Part shown: positions 21,438 through 29,270 of the stretch, piece after piece | How positions within the stretch are numbered: position 1 is the first letter of the stretch | Layout of the letters: each line of letters begins with the position of its first letter | From: JBEKVE01 sp049514335 | GTDB taxonomy: Bacteria > Actinomycetota > Acidimicrobiia > Acidimicrobiales > UBA8190 | Reading direction: 5' to 3' | Length of the DNA: 30,677 nt | NCBI GenBank assembly: GCA_049514335.1 | Contig: JBEKVE010000014.1 | Location: forward strand, 1-30,677 | Notes under the pieces: model-generated | Databases searched by the model: none | Seen by the model: the letters and a program-made list of their open reading frames with translations, nothing else | Told to the model about the DNA's origin: nothing | Position numbers and translations under genes: made by a program

Positions 21438-22618
21438 CGCGCCGCCCGCTTCATGCCCAGTCCCGCCATGGCCACGATCTCGCGCTGCACCTCGTTGACG
21501 CCGCCCCCGAAGGTGTTGATCTGGGCGTGGCGCGCCGTGCGCTCGAGCTGGCCCTGCAATACCGCCCCGGGCGACCCCGGGATCAAGTAGGCGACGGCAG
21601 CGGCGCTCACCACCCCGAGCAGGCGCCGGTAGATGTCGATGCTGCGCTCGACGCCGAAGATCTTGACCGAGGAGGAGTCCGCCGCCGTCATGGTGTCGTT
21701 CGACACGGCGGTGGCCATGCGCCAGTTCAACAGGTACATGGCGTCGAGCTCGGCCCGGCACCGGGCCAGGTCCGACTGCACCCACGGCAGATCGAGGACG
21801 GGCACGCCGTCGGCCGTGGGGGTGGCGAGGGCCCAGGCCACGACCTCCTGGTAGAGATGCGAGGAGAACCCGCTCCAGGCGGCCAGGCCCACGCGCTCGT
21901 GGTTGAGCTGGTTCGTGATCATGCGCCAGCCCTCGTTCTCGGGGCCGACCCGGTTGTCGACGGGCACGCGGACGTCGCTGTAGTAGGTCGCCGTCGTGGT
22001 CGCTCCGGCCACGGTCACGATGGGGCTCCACGAGAAGCCGGGCGTGTCGGTGGGCATGCACAGGATCGAGATGCCCTTGTGCTTGGGGGCATCGGGCTCC
22101 GTGCGCACCGCCAGCCAGATGTAGTCGGCCATGTCGGCGCCGCTCGTGAACACCTTGGCCCCGTTCACCACGTACTCGTCGCCGTCGCGCACCGCCCGCG
22201 TGCGCAGCGAGGCCAGATCGGTCCCGGCCTCGGGCTCGGTGTAGCCGATGGCGAAGTTGATCTCCCCCGCCAGGATGCCGGGCAGGAAGTAGGCCTTCTG
22301 GTCGTCGCGCCCGAAGCGCATGATGGTGGGGCCGACGGTGTTGACGGTGACGAAGGGGAACGGGGCGCTCGCCCGGCGAGTCTCGTCGAAGAAGATGAAC
22401 TGGTCCGTGGCGGGGCGCCCCTGGCCGCCGTACTCGGTGGGCCAGCCGATACCCAGCCAGCCGTCCTTGCCGATGCGCTGCACGATCTGGCGCCACTGCT
22501 CGCCACCCTCGCCCACATCGCCGATGCCGGCGCGCACCTCGTCGGTGAGCAGCTCGGCGTAGTAGGCGCGCAGCTCCTGGCGCAGGGCCAGCTGCTCGGG
22601 TGTCTCCTTCAGGAACAT
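21434..22618 (-). CDS. acyl-CoA dehydrogenase, FadE29/ChsE2-like subunit
   Basis: This 394-residue protein starts at ATG 22618 and is the first gene of the minus-strand operon; no strong Shine-Dalgarno is visible. It is a strong FadE29 match: LTPEQ-like start MFLKETPEQ, GRDGxLGxGWPxEYGG-type GKDGWLGIGWPTEYGG, FAIGYTEPEAGTDLASLRT (flavin/substrate loop), NGAKVFTSGADMADYIWLA, TATYYSDVRVP, NQLNHERV and NTFGGGVNEVQREIVA. With the FadE28-like subunit it should form the heterotetrameric dehydrogenase acting on the C3 side chain of steroid CoA esters. Its promoter faces the P450 gene across a 358-bp spacer with two KstR-like operators. Confidence 0.92.
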   Translation of the reverse strand: MFLKETPEQLALRQELRAYYAELLTDEVRAGIGDVGEGGEQWRQIVQRIGKDGWLGIGWPTEYGGQGRPATDQFIFFDETRRASAPFPFVTVNTVGPTIMRFGRDDQKAYFLPGILAGEINFAIGYTEPEAGTDLASLRTRAVRDGDEYVVNGAKVFTSGADMADYIWLAVRTEPDAPKHKGISILCMPTDTPGFSWSPIVTVAGATTTATYYSDVRVPVDNRVGPENEGWRMITNQLNHERVGLAAWSGFSSHLYQEVVAWALATPTADGVPVLDLPWVQSDLARCRAELDAMYLLNWRMATAVSNDTMTAADSSSVKIFGVERSIDIYRRLLGVVSAAAVAYLIPGSPGAVLQGQLERTARHAQINTFGGGVNEVQREIVAMAGLGMKRAAR

Positions 22619-22722
22619 GGCGCCGTCCGTGTCACGGTCCGGGCCGGGTTTCCGGTCCCGGCCATCGTCCTGCCGGTGTCTGTGCGGTGTCTCTCGTCGT
22701 GCCGTGCCGACCCGACGCTGGG

Positions 22723-22736
22723 TGGAACTCGTTCTA
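22723..22736. promoter_or_regulatory. KstR-like operator, perfect consensus
   Basis: TGGAACTCGTTCTA matches TnnAACnnGTTnnA at every fixed position. It lies 105 bases upstream of the fadE29-like start and also directly in front of a plus-strand TAGTTT (22735-22740). Confidence 0.75.
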
Positions 22737-22845
22737 GTTTGGCCCACGGTACCAGGCCCGCGGGGCCCGCCGACAATCGTCGGAGGGCCCGGCCGACGCG
22801 GCGTCCCGGGGCCGGCAGCGCTGGCCTGGGGCCGCACGGGCGGCG

Positions 22846-22851
22846 TATCAT
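22846..22851 (+). promoter_or_regulatory. -10 element of the P450 gene
   Basis: TATCAT fits TAnnnT. The predicted transcript start, near 22858, lies within the second KstR-like operator, giving a 120-base leader. Confidence 0.5.
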
Positions 22852-22854
22852 CAC

Positions 22855-22868
22855 TGGAACACGTTCTG
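22855..22868. promoter_or_regulatory. KstR-like operator over the P450 transcript start
   Basis: TGGAACACGTTCTG matches TnnAACnnGTTnnA except for the final base. It sits just downstream of TATCAT, where binding would block transcription. Confidence 0.65.
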
Positions 22869-22976
22869 AAAACGTGCCCGCCACGGGTCCGGTCGCCCCG
22901 TGGCCCGCCACAGAGCCCGGATGCCGGGCCGGCACCGGAGCAGGAACGCAGGCGCCGCACCGAGGGAGGCACGGCC

Positions 22977-24209
22977 ATGGAGCTCAGCGACATCGACCTC
23001 ACCGACTCGAGGAATTTCGTCCCCGCCGTGCCCCACGAGTGGTTCGCCTACCTGCGGAGCAACGCCCCCGTCTACTGGCACGAAGAGGCCGAGGGGCCGG
23101 GCTTCTGGTGCGTCACGAAGTACGACGACTGCGTCAACGTCAACCGCGACTACGAACACTTCTCCTCGGCCAAGCGAAGCGCCCTGAGCAACGAGATCCC
23201 CGATGACGCCATCGAGGGTCTGCGGCTCATGATGCTCAACATGGACCCCCCGCTGCACACCCGGTACCGCCGTCTCGTGAACAAGGGCTTCACGCCCCGC
23301 ATGGTGGCGCAGCTCGAGAAGAAGATCCACCAGTCGACCGACGCCATCATCGACAGCGTCATCGAGACGGGGCGTGCCGACTTCGTCACCGACATGTCCG
23401 CCGAGCTGCCCCTGCAGGTCATCGCCGACCTCCTCGGTGTCCCCCAGGACGATCGTCACAACATGTTCGACTGGTCGAACCGCATGATCGGCCAGGAGGA
23501 TCCCGAGTTCCAGACCAACGCCGCCGGCGAGGAGTACGCGCAGCAGGCCGCCATGGAGCTCTACGCCTATGCGGCGGAGCTCTTCGCCAAGAAGCGGGCC
23601 GATCCGACCGAGGACCTCATGAGCGTGCTGTCCACCGTCGAAGTCGACGGGGACACGCTCACCGAGCTCGAGCTCGAGATGTTCTTCCTGCTGCTCACGG
23701 TGGCGGGCAACGAGACCACGCGCAACCTGATCTCGGGGGCCATGCACGCCTTCTTCCAGAACCCGGCCCAGTGGCAGCGCCTGCTCGAGGACCGCTCCCT
23801 GCTGCCGAGCGCCACCGAGGAGATGCTGCGCTTCGTCACCCCGGTCATGAACTTCCGCCGCCAGACGACGGGCCCCGTGGAGATCCGGGGGCAGCAGATC
23901 GGGGAGGACGAGAAGGTCGTGTTCTTCCACATATCGGCCAACCGCGACGAGGAGATCTTCCCCGACCCCGACACCTTCGACATCGGGCGCACACCCAACC
24001 CGCACATGGCCTTCGGCGGCGGCGGTCCCCACTTCTGCCTGGGGGCGAACCTGGCCCGCATGGAGATCCGCGTCATGTTCCAGCACGTGCTCGACCGCAT
24101 GCCCGACATCCACCTCGACGGTGACGCGCAGCGGCTGCAGTCGGCGTTCATCAACGGGGTGAAGCACCTTCCGGTGGCATTCAGCCCCGGCGCACCGGTC
24201 GGGGGCTGA
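22977..24209 (+). CDS. cytochrome P450, CYP125/CYP142-like (steroid C26/27 hydroxylase candidate)
   Basis: This 410-residue protein starts at ATG 22977, with GGGAGG at good spacing. P450 landmarks are the I-helix AGNETT at residues 243-248, ExxR at 282-285 (EMLR), and the heme loop FGGGGPHFCLG with Cys354. The start SDIDLTDSRNFVPAVPHEWFAYLRSNAPVYWHEE, with MNMDPPLHTRYRRLVNKGFTPRMV and the LMSVL region, resembles the actinobacterial CYP125/CYP142 sterol-terminal oxidases. Such enzymes oxidise the terminal methyl of the sterol side chain to a carboxylate, which the FadD ligases then activate. It is divergent from the igr-like operon, whereas in M. tuberculosis cyp125 heads that operon. CYP125 versus CYP142 cannot be settled from motifs. 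Confidence 0.85.
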   Translation: MELSDIDLTDSRNFVPAVPHEWFAYLRSNAPVYWHEEAEGPGFWCVTKYDDCVNVNRDYEHFSSAKRSALSNEIPDDAIEGLRLMMLNMDPPLHTRYRRLVNKGFTPRMVAQLEKKIHQSTDAIIDSVIETGRADFVTDMSAELPLQVIADLLGVPQDDRHNMFDWSNRMIGQEDPEFQTNAAGEEYAQQAAMELYAYAAELFAKKRADPTEDLMSVLSTVEVDGDTLTELELEMFFLLLTVAGNETTRNLISGAMHAFFQNPAQWQRLLEDRSLLPSATEEMLRFVTPVMNFRRQTTGPVEIRGQQIGEDEKVVFFHISANRDEEIFPDPDTFDIGRTPNPHMAFGGGGPHFCLGANLARMEIRVMFQHVLDRMPDIHLDGDAQRLQSAFINGVKHLPVAFSPGAPVGG

Positions 24210-24251
24210 CGAGCGGTCGCCGGGAAACGGGCGACCGGAGGGGCGGGCACA

Positions 24252-25160
24252 GTGCGGTTCCATCAGTCAGTGACGTTCCTGCCCACGCTGCAGGCCCTGG
24301 AGCTGGCAAAGGCGGCGGACGACCAGGGGTACGACGGGTTGTACGTGTCGGACCACATGTTCTTCCCCCGCGAGCGCCGGTCGCGCTACACCTATTCGAC
24401 CCGCGAGGACGGCGCCCCCGGGTTCGGCGACCACTGGGACCCCGACACCGAGTGGCCCGACGTCTTCTGCTTCATCTCGGCCATGGCCGCGGTGACGCGC
24501 CGGATCCAGTTCACGACCGGCGTGTACGTAGCCCCGGCCCGGGACCTCGTGACCGTGGCCAAGCAGGTGGGCACGGCGTCGGTCATCTCGGGGGGACGCG
24601 TCGCCCTGGGGGTCGGCGTGGGGTGGTGCGAGGAGGAGTTCGAGGCAACCGGGCAGGACTTCCACACCCGGGGCAAGCGGCTCGATGACATGATCCCCGC
24701 ACTGCGGGCCCTGTGGGCCGGTGGCTGGGTGGAGTACCACGGCCCGCACTACGACGTCCCCGCCATGCGCATGGAGCCCTCGCCCCCGGCACCGGTCCCC
24801 ATCATCGGCGGTGGCCACTCCACCCCGGCGCTGCGCCGGGCGGCGGCGCTGTGCGACGGCTGGGTGGCGGCCGGCGCCTACCAGCCCGACCAGGCCCGGA
24901 CCTACCTGGCGGCGCTGGCCGAGGAGCGGCGACGGGCGGGGCGCGACGACGGGGCCTTCTCCATCTACCTGTCGCTGTGGGCGCGGCCCGATCACGACCT
25001 GTACCGCAGTTTCGAGGAGGATCACGGGGTCACCGACGTGCTGTGCGCGCCGGCCATGATGGCCAAGGTCGATCCCGGCGATCCCCCCGAGGTCCAGCTG
25101 CGGGCCCGGATCGACGCGTCGGCTCGCTTCGCCGACGAGATCCTGGCCAAGATGCGGTGA
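24252..25160 (+). CDS. luciferase-like oxidoreductase, TIGR03619-type (probably F420-dependent)
   Basis: This 302-residue protein starts at GTG 24252, with GGAGGGGCGGG upstream and 42 bases after the P450 stop. The luciferase-like TIM barrel shows LAKAADDQGYDGLYVSDHMFFP, FTTGVYVAPARDLVTVAKQVGTASVISGGRVALGVGVGWCEEEFEATGQDF and PVPIIGGGHSTPALRRAAALCDGWV. Members of this subfamily use F420 in actinobacteria. It is likely co-transcribed with the P450 and the next LLM gene, so it probably takes part in the same lipid or steroid degradation. The reaction is unknown. Confidence 0.85.
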   Translation: MRFHQSVTFLPTLQALELAKAADDQGYDGLYVSDHMFFPRERRSRYTYSTREDGAPGFGDHWDPDTEWPDVFCFISAMAAVTRRIQFTTGVYVAPARDLVTVAKQVGTASVISGGRVALGVGVGWCEEEFEATGQDFHTRGKRLDDMIPALRALWAGGWVEYHGPHYDVPAMRMEPSPPAPVPIIGGGHSTPALRRAAALCDGWVAAGAYQPDQARTYLAALAEERRRAGRDDGAFSIYLSLWARPDHDLYRSFEEDHGVTDVLCAPAMMAKVDPGDPPEVQLRARIDASARFADEILAKMR

Positions 25161-25203
25161 GGGCGAACCCGCCGAGGGGCGCCACTGCGCAAGGAGGGAC
25201 CCG

Positions 25204-26238
25204 ATGGCGAGGCTGAAGCTCGGATTGCAGATGGGGTACTGGGGATCCGGTCCCCCGGCCAACGCCGTCGAGCTCGTGGCCGAGGCCGAGCGCCTGGGCT
25301 TCGATTCGGTGTGGACGGCCGAGGCCTACGGGTCCGACGCGCTCACCCCGTTGGCCTGGTGGGGGTCGCAGACGAGCCGGGTCCGCCTCGGCACCGCCTT
25401 GTGCCAGCTGTCGGCCCGTACCCCCACGGCCATGGCCATGGCGGCGCTCACGCTCGACCACTTGAGCGGTGGGCGGTTCGTGCTCGGGCTCGGCGTGTCG
25501 GGCCCGCAAGTGGTCGAAGGCTGGTACGGCCAACCGTTCCCCCAGCCGCTGGCCCGCACACGGGAGTACGTCTCGATCGTGCGCAAGGTCCTCGCCCGCC
25601 AGGCACCCGTCACGAACGCCGGCCCCCACTACCCCCTGCCGTACTCGGGAGGGACGGGGCTGGGCAAGGCGCTCAAGCCGATCGTGCACCCGTTGCGCAA
25701 CGACATCCCCATCGTCCTCGGGGCCGAAGGTCCCAAGAACGTGGCGCTGGCCGCCGAGATCGGCGACGGGTGGTTCCCGATCTTCTTCTCCCCCAACCAC
25801 ATGGGGGAGTTCGCCTCCTTCCTCGAGGAGGGATGGGCCCGCCCCGGAGCCCGGCGCTCCGCTGCCGACTTCGAGGTCATCGCCTTCTGCCCGACGGTTG
25901 TCGACGACGACGTCGAGCGCGCCGCTGATCTGTACCGCCCCATGCTCGCCCTCTACATCGGGGGCATGGGGGCGCGCGACATGAACTTCCACTTCGACGT
26001 GTTCGTCCGCATGGGCTTCGAAGCCGAGGCGACCAAGATCCAGGACCTCTACCTCGAGGGCCGCAAGGACGAGGCCGCAGCCGCCGTTCCGACCTCCATG
26101 GTGGAGCAGATCGCGCTGGTAGGGCCGCGCGAGAAGATCCGCGACGAGCTCGAAGCGTGGCGCGAGTCCATCGCCACGACCCTCCTCGTGGCCGGCAGCC
26201 CCGACGTGCTGCGCATGATGGCGGAGTTCCTCCTGTAG
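25204..26238 (+). CDS. F420-dependent LLM oxidoreductase, Rv3520c-like
   Basis: This 344-residue protein starts at ATG 25204, preceded by AAGGAGGG. It follows the mycobacterial Rv3520c pattern closely: LKLGLQMGYWGSGPP, VWTAEAYGSDALTPLAWWGS, CQLSARTPTAMAMAALTLDHLSGGRFVLGLGVSGPQVVEGWYG, GKALKPIVHPLR and LGAEGPKNVALAAEIGDGW. Rv3520c belongs to the KstR-controlled sterol region in M. tuberculosis, so this is the third independent link to sterol metabolism. The reaction is not established in the family. It is the last gene of the inferred P450-LLM-LLM transcript and is followed by a hairpin. Confidence 0.88.
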   Translation: MARLKLGLQMGYWGSGPPANAVELVAEAERLGFDSVWTAEAYGSDALTPLAWWGSQTSRVRLGTALCQLSARTPTAMAMAALTLDHLSGGRFVLGLGVSGPQVVEGWYGQPFPQPLARTREYVSIVRKVLARQAPVTNAGPHYPLPYSGGTGLGKALKPIVHPLRNDIPIVLGAEGPKNVALAAEIGDGWFPIFFSPNHMGEFASFLEEGWARPGARRSAADFEVIAFCPTVVDDDVERAADLYRPMLALYIGGMGARDMNFHFDVFVRMGFEAEATKIQDLYLEGRKDEAAAAVPTSMVEQIALVGPREKIRDELEAWRESIATTLLVAGSPDVLRMMAEFLL

Positions 26239-26272
26239 CTGCCCGCTGTGCGCCGTCCGCCCGCCGGTGCAC

Positions 26273-26290
26273 GCCGCCGCGGCTGGCGGC
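26273..26290. terminator. hairpin after the LLM genes
   Basis: GCCGCC, loop GCGGCT, GGCGGC: a 6-bp stem 34 bases after the LLM stop. There is no U-tract; weak support as a terminator. The rest of the spacer to 26456 shows no clear element. Confidence 0.3.
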
Positions 26291-26456
26291 CTCAGCCCGG
26301 GGACCTGCGCCCCGCCGATGGTGTCAGTCCGTGCACGGTGCGTGAATGTGGCGCCAAGGGGGATTGAAAGAGCCGAAAAGGGTATGACCGCGCCGGCGTT
26401 CCGGCCGGACCGCGCCAAGGGCTGAGCCGGGGAGCGGCGGCGAAAGCGAGCCAGCC

Positions 26457-28334
26457 ATGGCGACGATCGGTTCCCGACGAGTGATGCGACAGCGCTTGAC
26501 CACCGTGTTGGCGGCCGTGGGGCTGCTGTCGGTGCTGGCTGGCGGAGCCCTGGTGACCACCAACATCGCGGTGGTGAGCAGCGCGGCGGCCACGACCACC
26601 TTGGCCTTCTCCACCACGGCTGCCGGCGCCAAGTGCAACAACGCCGACACGAGTGACCCCATCTGCACGGGACTGGCCAACGGCGACGTCCTGAACGTGT
26701 CGGGCACGGGGTTCACGCCGGGCTCCGAGGCGTCCATCGAGCAGTGCAACGACGACCCCTCCCAGCCGGTCATGCTCTTCCTCGGGAACGACGTGCCGGT
26801 GAGCTGCTCGCCCATCGTCATCACCGCCATCTCCTCCAAGAAGGCGACCAAGGGCGACCTGTCGGGATCGATCACCTTGAAGACGGGCACGGTGGGCCCG
26901 CCGACGAGCGGCACGCCGACCTGCACCCAGACCGCACCCTCGACGTCCACGATCACCGGGTGCTCGACGTCGGGGAACGCCAATACCGACGCGGCCACGT
27001 ACCCGTGCCCGCCCACCCCGGCGCAACAGGCCGCCGGCGACACCTGTGTGGCAGCCATCGGGGACGCTGCCGGTGACCGCGCCGTGGGCACCATCCTCTT
27101 CGGCACCGAGACGTTGCCCACCACCACGACCACGGTGAAGGGCACCACCACGACCACGGGGGCCACCACGACCACGGGGGCCACGACATCGACGTCGACC
27201 TCCACCACGACGTCGACCAGCACCACCACCACGACGTCGACCACGACCACCACCACGAGTCCCACCTCCACCTCCACCGCCACCCACGTAAGCGCCAGCT
27301 CGGTCACGCTCGGGCCGTCCGGATCGGTGAGCGACAACGTGACCGTGCAGGGCACGGCCGCGCACGGGAGCCCGACCGGCAACGTCGACTTCTACGTATG
27401 CCAGACCGGCACCTCCCAGACCCTCACCACCGGCCCCTGCCCCGTGTCCCCGGGGGCCCACCTCGACCAGGTCCGTCTGACGGCGGCGGCGAGCAACTCG
27501 TCCAACGCCACCTCGAGTGCCTTCGTGCCCGGTTCCACCGGTACGTGGTGCTTCTCGGCGGTCTACGGCGGGACGGCGCCGTACACGGGGTCGCAGGACA
27601 ACACCAGCTCGTCCAACCTCGACGCCAACGAGTGCGTCCTCGTCACCCCCGCAGGGTCGACGACCGCTTCCGACGTCTCTGCGGCCACCATCGTGCAGGG
27701 GCCCGGGGGCACCGTCACAGACACGGTGGACGTGTCGGGTGACGTCGTGGGCGGGTCTCCCACCGGGTCCGTCGACTTCTACGTGTGCCAGACCGGCACC
27801 ACCCAGACCCTCACCACCGGTCCCTGTGCAGCCACGGGGACACCCCAGGACTCGTCGGTCGCGCTCGTGCCCGGGGCGGGCGCCACCTCGTCGGCCACGT
27901 CGAGCGCCTTCGCTCCCTCGTCCCCGGGCACCTGGTGCTTCTCGGCCACCTACGGCGGCAGCTCGACCTACGCCGGATCGTCGGACAACACGAGCTCGTC
28001 CAATCCCGACAGCGACGAATGCGTGCTCGTGAACCCGCCCCCGACCCCGCCGGGCGACAACATCACGAGCGCCGATACCGCCACCGCCTACGACGGCGAC
28101 ATGTTCTCCTTCAAGGTGACGACCACGGGCAGCCCCACGCCCACCATCAAGAAGAAGGGCAAGCTGCCCCGGGGGCTGCACCTCGTGGACAACGGCAACG
28201 GCACCGCCACCATCTCCGGCGTGCCGGCGGTGAAGCACCCCCCCGCCGGCTACACATTCAAGATCGTCGCCAAGTTCGGCACGGGGAAGACGAAGAAGTA
28301 CGCCGACCAGACGTTCACCTTGAGCGTCCTGTAG
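26457..28334 (+). CDS. secreted Ig-like repeat protein with a Thr-rich stalk
   Basis: This 625-residue protein starts at ATG 26457 (ATG 26484 would also keep the signal). A signal peptide with basic start and hydrophobic core spans residues 1 to about 45. Residues 46-215 contain eight or more Cys and an IPT/neocarzinostatin-like start (VLNVSGTGFTPGSEASIEQC). Residues 221-276 are an almost pure Thr/Ser stalk. Two Ig-like repeats follow (about 278-395 and 396-525), each with DFYVCQTG, TTGPC, GTWCFSA-YGG and NECVLV/DECVLV, and probably disulfide-bonded. The C-terminal 95 residues look like a He_PIG putative Ig domain (KLPRGLHLVDNGNGTATISGVP). There is no LPxTG or transmembrane anchor. Surface or extracellular binding is plausible; no specific function is known. 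Confidence 0.85.
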   Translation: MATIGSRRVMRQRLTTVLAAVGLLSVLAGGALVTTNIAVVSSAAATTTLAFSTTAAGAKCNNADTSDPICTGLANGDVLNVSGTGFTPGSEASIEQCNDDPSQPVMLFLGNDVPVSCSPIVITAISSKKATKGDLSGSITLKTGTVGPPTSGTPTCTQTAPSTSTITGCSTSGNANTDAATYPCPPTPAQQAAGDTCVAAIGDAAGDRAVGTILFGTETLPTTTTTVKGTTTTTGATTTTGATTSTSTSTTTSTSTTTTTSTTTTTTSPTSTSTATHVSASSVTLGPSGSVSDNVTVQGTAAHGSPTGNVDFYVCQTGTSQTLTTGPCPVSPGAHLDQVRLTAAASNSSNATSSAFVPGSTGTWCFSAVYGGTAPYTGSQDNTSSSNLDANECVLVTPAGSTTASDVSAATIVQGPGGTVTDTVDVSGDVVGGSPTGSVDFYVCQTGTTQTLTTGPCAATGTPQDSSVALVPGAGATSSATSSAFAPSSPGTWCFSATYGGSSTYAGSSDNTSSSNPDSDECVLVNPPPTPPGDNITSADTATAYDGDMFSFKVTTTGSPTPTIKKKGKLPRGLHLVDNGNGTATISGVPAVKHPPAGYTFKIVAKFGTGKTKKYADQTFTLSVL

Positions 28335-28371
28335 CGACCTGTCCGCTCGGGGCGCGACGAACCCGGGGCGT

Positions 28372-28392
28372 TGCGGGCCAGGCCGGCCCGCA
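28372..28392. terminator. hairpin after the secreted protein gene
   Basis: TGCGGGCC, loop AGGCC, GGCCCGCA: an 8-bp perfect stem 37 bases after the stop codon. Likely terminator, no U-tract. Confidence 0.5.
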
Positions 28393-28427
28393 CGCCCACG
28401 GGCGTGATGGATCGACCGGTGCCTCGC

Positions 28428-28433
28428 TAGTGT
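28428..28433 (+). promoter_or_regulatory. -10 element of the VOC gene pair
   Basis: TAGTGT (TAnnnT) in the context CCTCGC, almost identical to the PIG-L promoter (CCTCGG then TAGTGT). The predicted transcript start is about 28440, giving a 25-base leader with AAGGGAGG. Confidence 0.5.
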
Positions 28434-28464
28434 TGCCGTCCTGAGCGTCAGCAAGGGAGGCGAC

Positions 28465-28866
28465 GTGGCCGTCACCGGCATGGCGAACCTGGCGGTGAAG
28501 GTCATTGACCTCGACGCCGCCTGTGCGTTCTACGAGGCGCTGGGGGCCGAGGTCCGTGACCGGATGCAATGGCGCGGCAGCGAACGGGCCGACGTGCACC
28601 TCGGCCCCGTCATGATCACGCTCTTCACCCGGGCCGTCTATGAGGACGACCTGGCGGTGCCGGCCGAGGGATTCCTCCACCCCGCCCTGTTCACCGACGA
28701 CCTCGACGCCCAGCTGGAGGGGCAGAAGGTGGTGTGGGGCCCGGCGGTGGTGGAGGGTGCGTTCGGACGAAGGCGCATCGCCTTCGTCGACGCCCCGGGT
28801 GGATTCCGCCTCGAGTTCATGGAGCAGCTCGACCAGGCGCCGCCGACGCGGCCGGAGCAGGGGTGA
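28465..28866 (+). CDS. VOC (glyoxalase-fold) family protein
   Basis: This 133-residue protein starts at GTG 28465, with AAGGGAGG upstream. A single VOC module pattern is visible: MANLAVKVIDLDAACAFYEALGAEV, LGPVMITLFTR, FTDDLDAQLEGQKVVWGPAV and RIAFVDAPGGFRLEFMEQ. Few His/Glu metal ligands stand out: only the Glu of FRLEFME is at the usual last-ligand position. So the metal site is uncertain. VOC proteins include glyoxalases, ring-cleavage dioxygenases and antibiotic-binding proteins. The substrate is unknown. It is four bases from the next VOC gene and surely co-transcribed with it, so the two may form a heterodimer. Confidence 0.78.
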   Translation: MAVTGMANLAVKVIDLDAACAFYEALGAEVRDRMQWRGSERADVHLGPVMITLFTRAVYEDDLAVPAEGFLHPALFTDDLDAQLEGQKVVWGPAVVEGAFGRRRIAFVDAPGGFRLEFMEQLDQAPPTRPEQG

Positions 28867-28870
28867 GGAC

Positions 28871-29245
28871 ATGAAGGTCACGCGCTTTCGCCACGTATCG
28901 GTCAACAGCAACGGCACGCTCCTCGACCAGATGGTGGCGTTCTACCAGGACGTGCTCGGTCTCGGAGACCTGCGGCGCCCCGACATCCCCGGCGTGCCCG
29001 GACACTGGCACGATGTGGGCGACCAGGAGCTGCACCTGGTGGGAGCAGCACCGACGGGCGGGGCGATCGACCCCACCGGCCACCACTTCTGCGTGGGCGT
29101 GGACGATCTGGACGGGGCCGTGGCCGAGCTCGAGGAGCGCGGCATCCCCTACCTACGGGCCCTGCAGGGTGAGGTCGTCCAGATCTGGATCGCGGATCCT
29201 GCAGGCAACACCATCGAGCTGCAGCAGGAGCCCGCCGCGCCGTGA
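28871..29245 (+). CDS. VOC (glyoxalase-fold) family protein
   Basis: This 124-residue protein starts at ATG 28871, four bases after the first VOC gene, with GGGGTGAGG upstream. The pattern is complete: FRHVSVNSNGTLLDQMVAFYQDVLGLG, HWHDVGDQELHLVG, GHHFCVGVDDLDGAVAELEERGIPY and VQIWIADPAGNTIELQQ. His at position 8 (FRHVSV), His in HLVG, His in GHHFCVGV and Glu in IELQQ are candidate metal ligands, so this member may bind a metal where its partner may not. The pairing with the neighbouring VOC gene suggests a shared substrate. No specific reaction can be named. Confidence 0.82.
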   Translation: MKVTRFRHVSVNSNGTLLDQMVAFYQDVLGLGDLRRPDIPGVPGHWHDVGDQELHLVGAAPTGGAIDPTGHHFCVGVDDLDGAVAELEERGIPYLRALQGEVVQIWIADPAGNTIELQQEPAAP

Positions 29246-29270
29246 TCGGACCCGTTCGGTGAGCTGAGCC

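Larger units (their letters stand above)
22619..22976. promoter_or_regulatory. 358-bp divergent control region between the igr-like operon and the P450 gene
   Basis: It holds two KstR-like operators (22723-22736 and 22855-22868, centres about 132 bp apart), a -10 element TATCAT (22846-22851) for the P450, and the string GTTCTAGTTTG (22731-22741), identical to the one at the fadD19-like promoter. An overlapping inverted repeat CACGTT-N5-AACGTG lies at 22860-22876. The remaining stretches show nothing I can name, and no minus-strand -10 is clear. Confidence 0.6.

Noticed and set aside
26367..26392. TTGAAA ... TATGAC as a promoter for the secreted protein gene
   Set aside because: The spacer is only about 13 bases and the -10 lacks the final T; not convincing.
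27119..27290. ACC/ACG-rich microsatellite as a non-coding repeat
   Set aside because: It is in frame and codes for the Thr/Ser stalk of the secreted protein.
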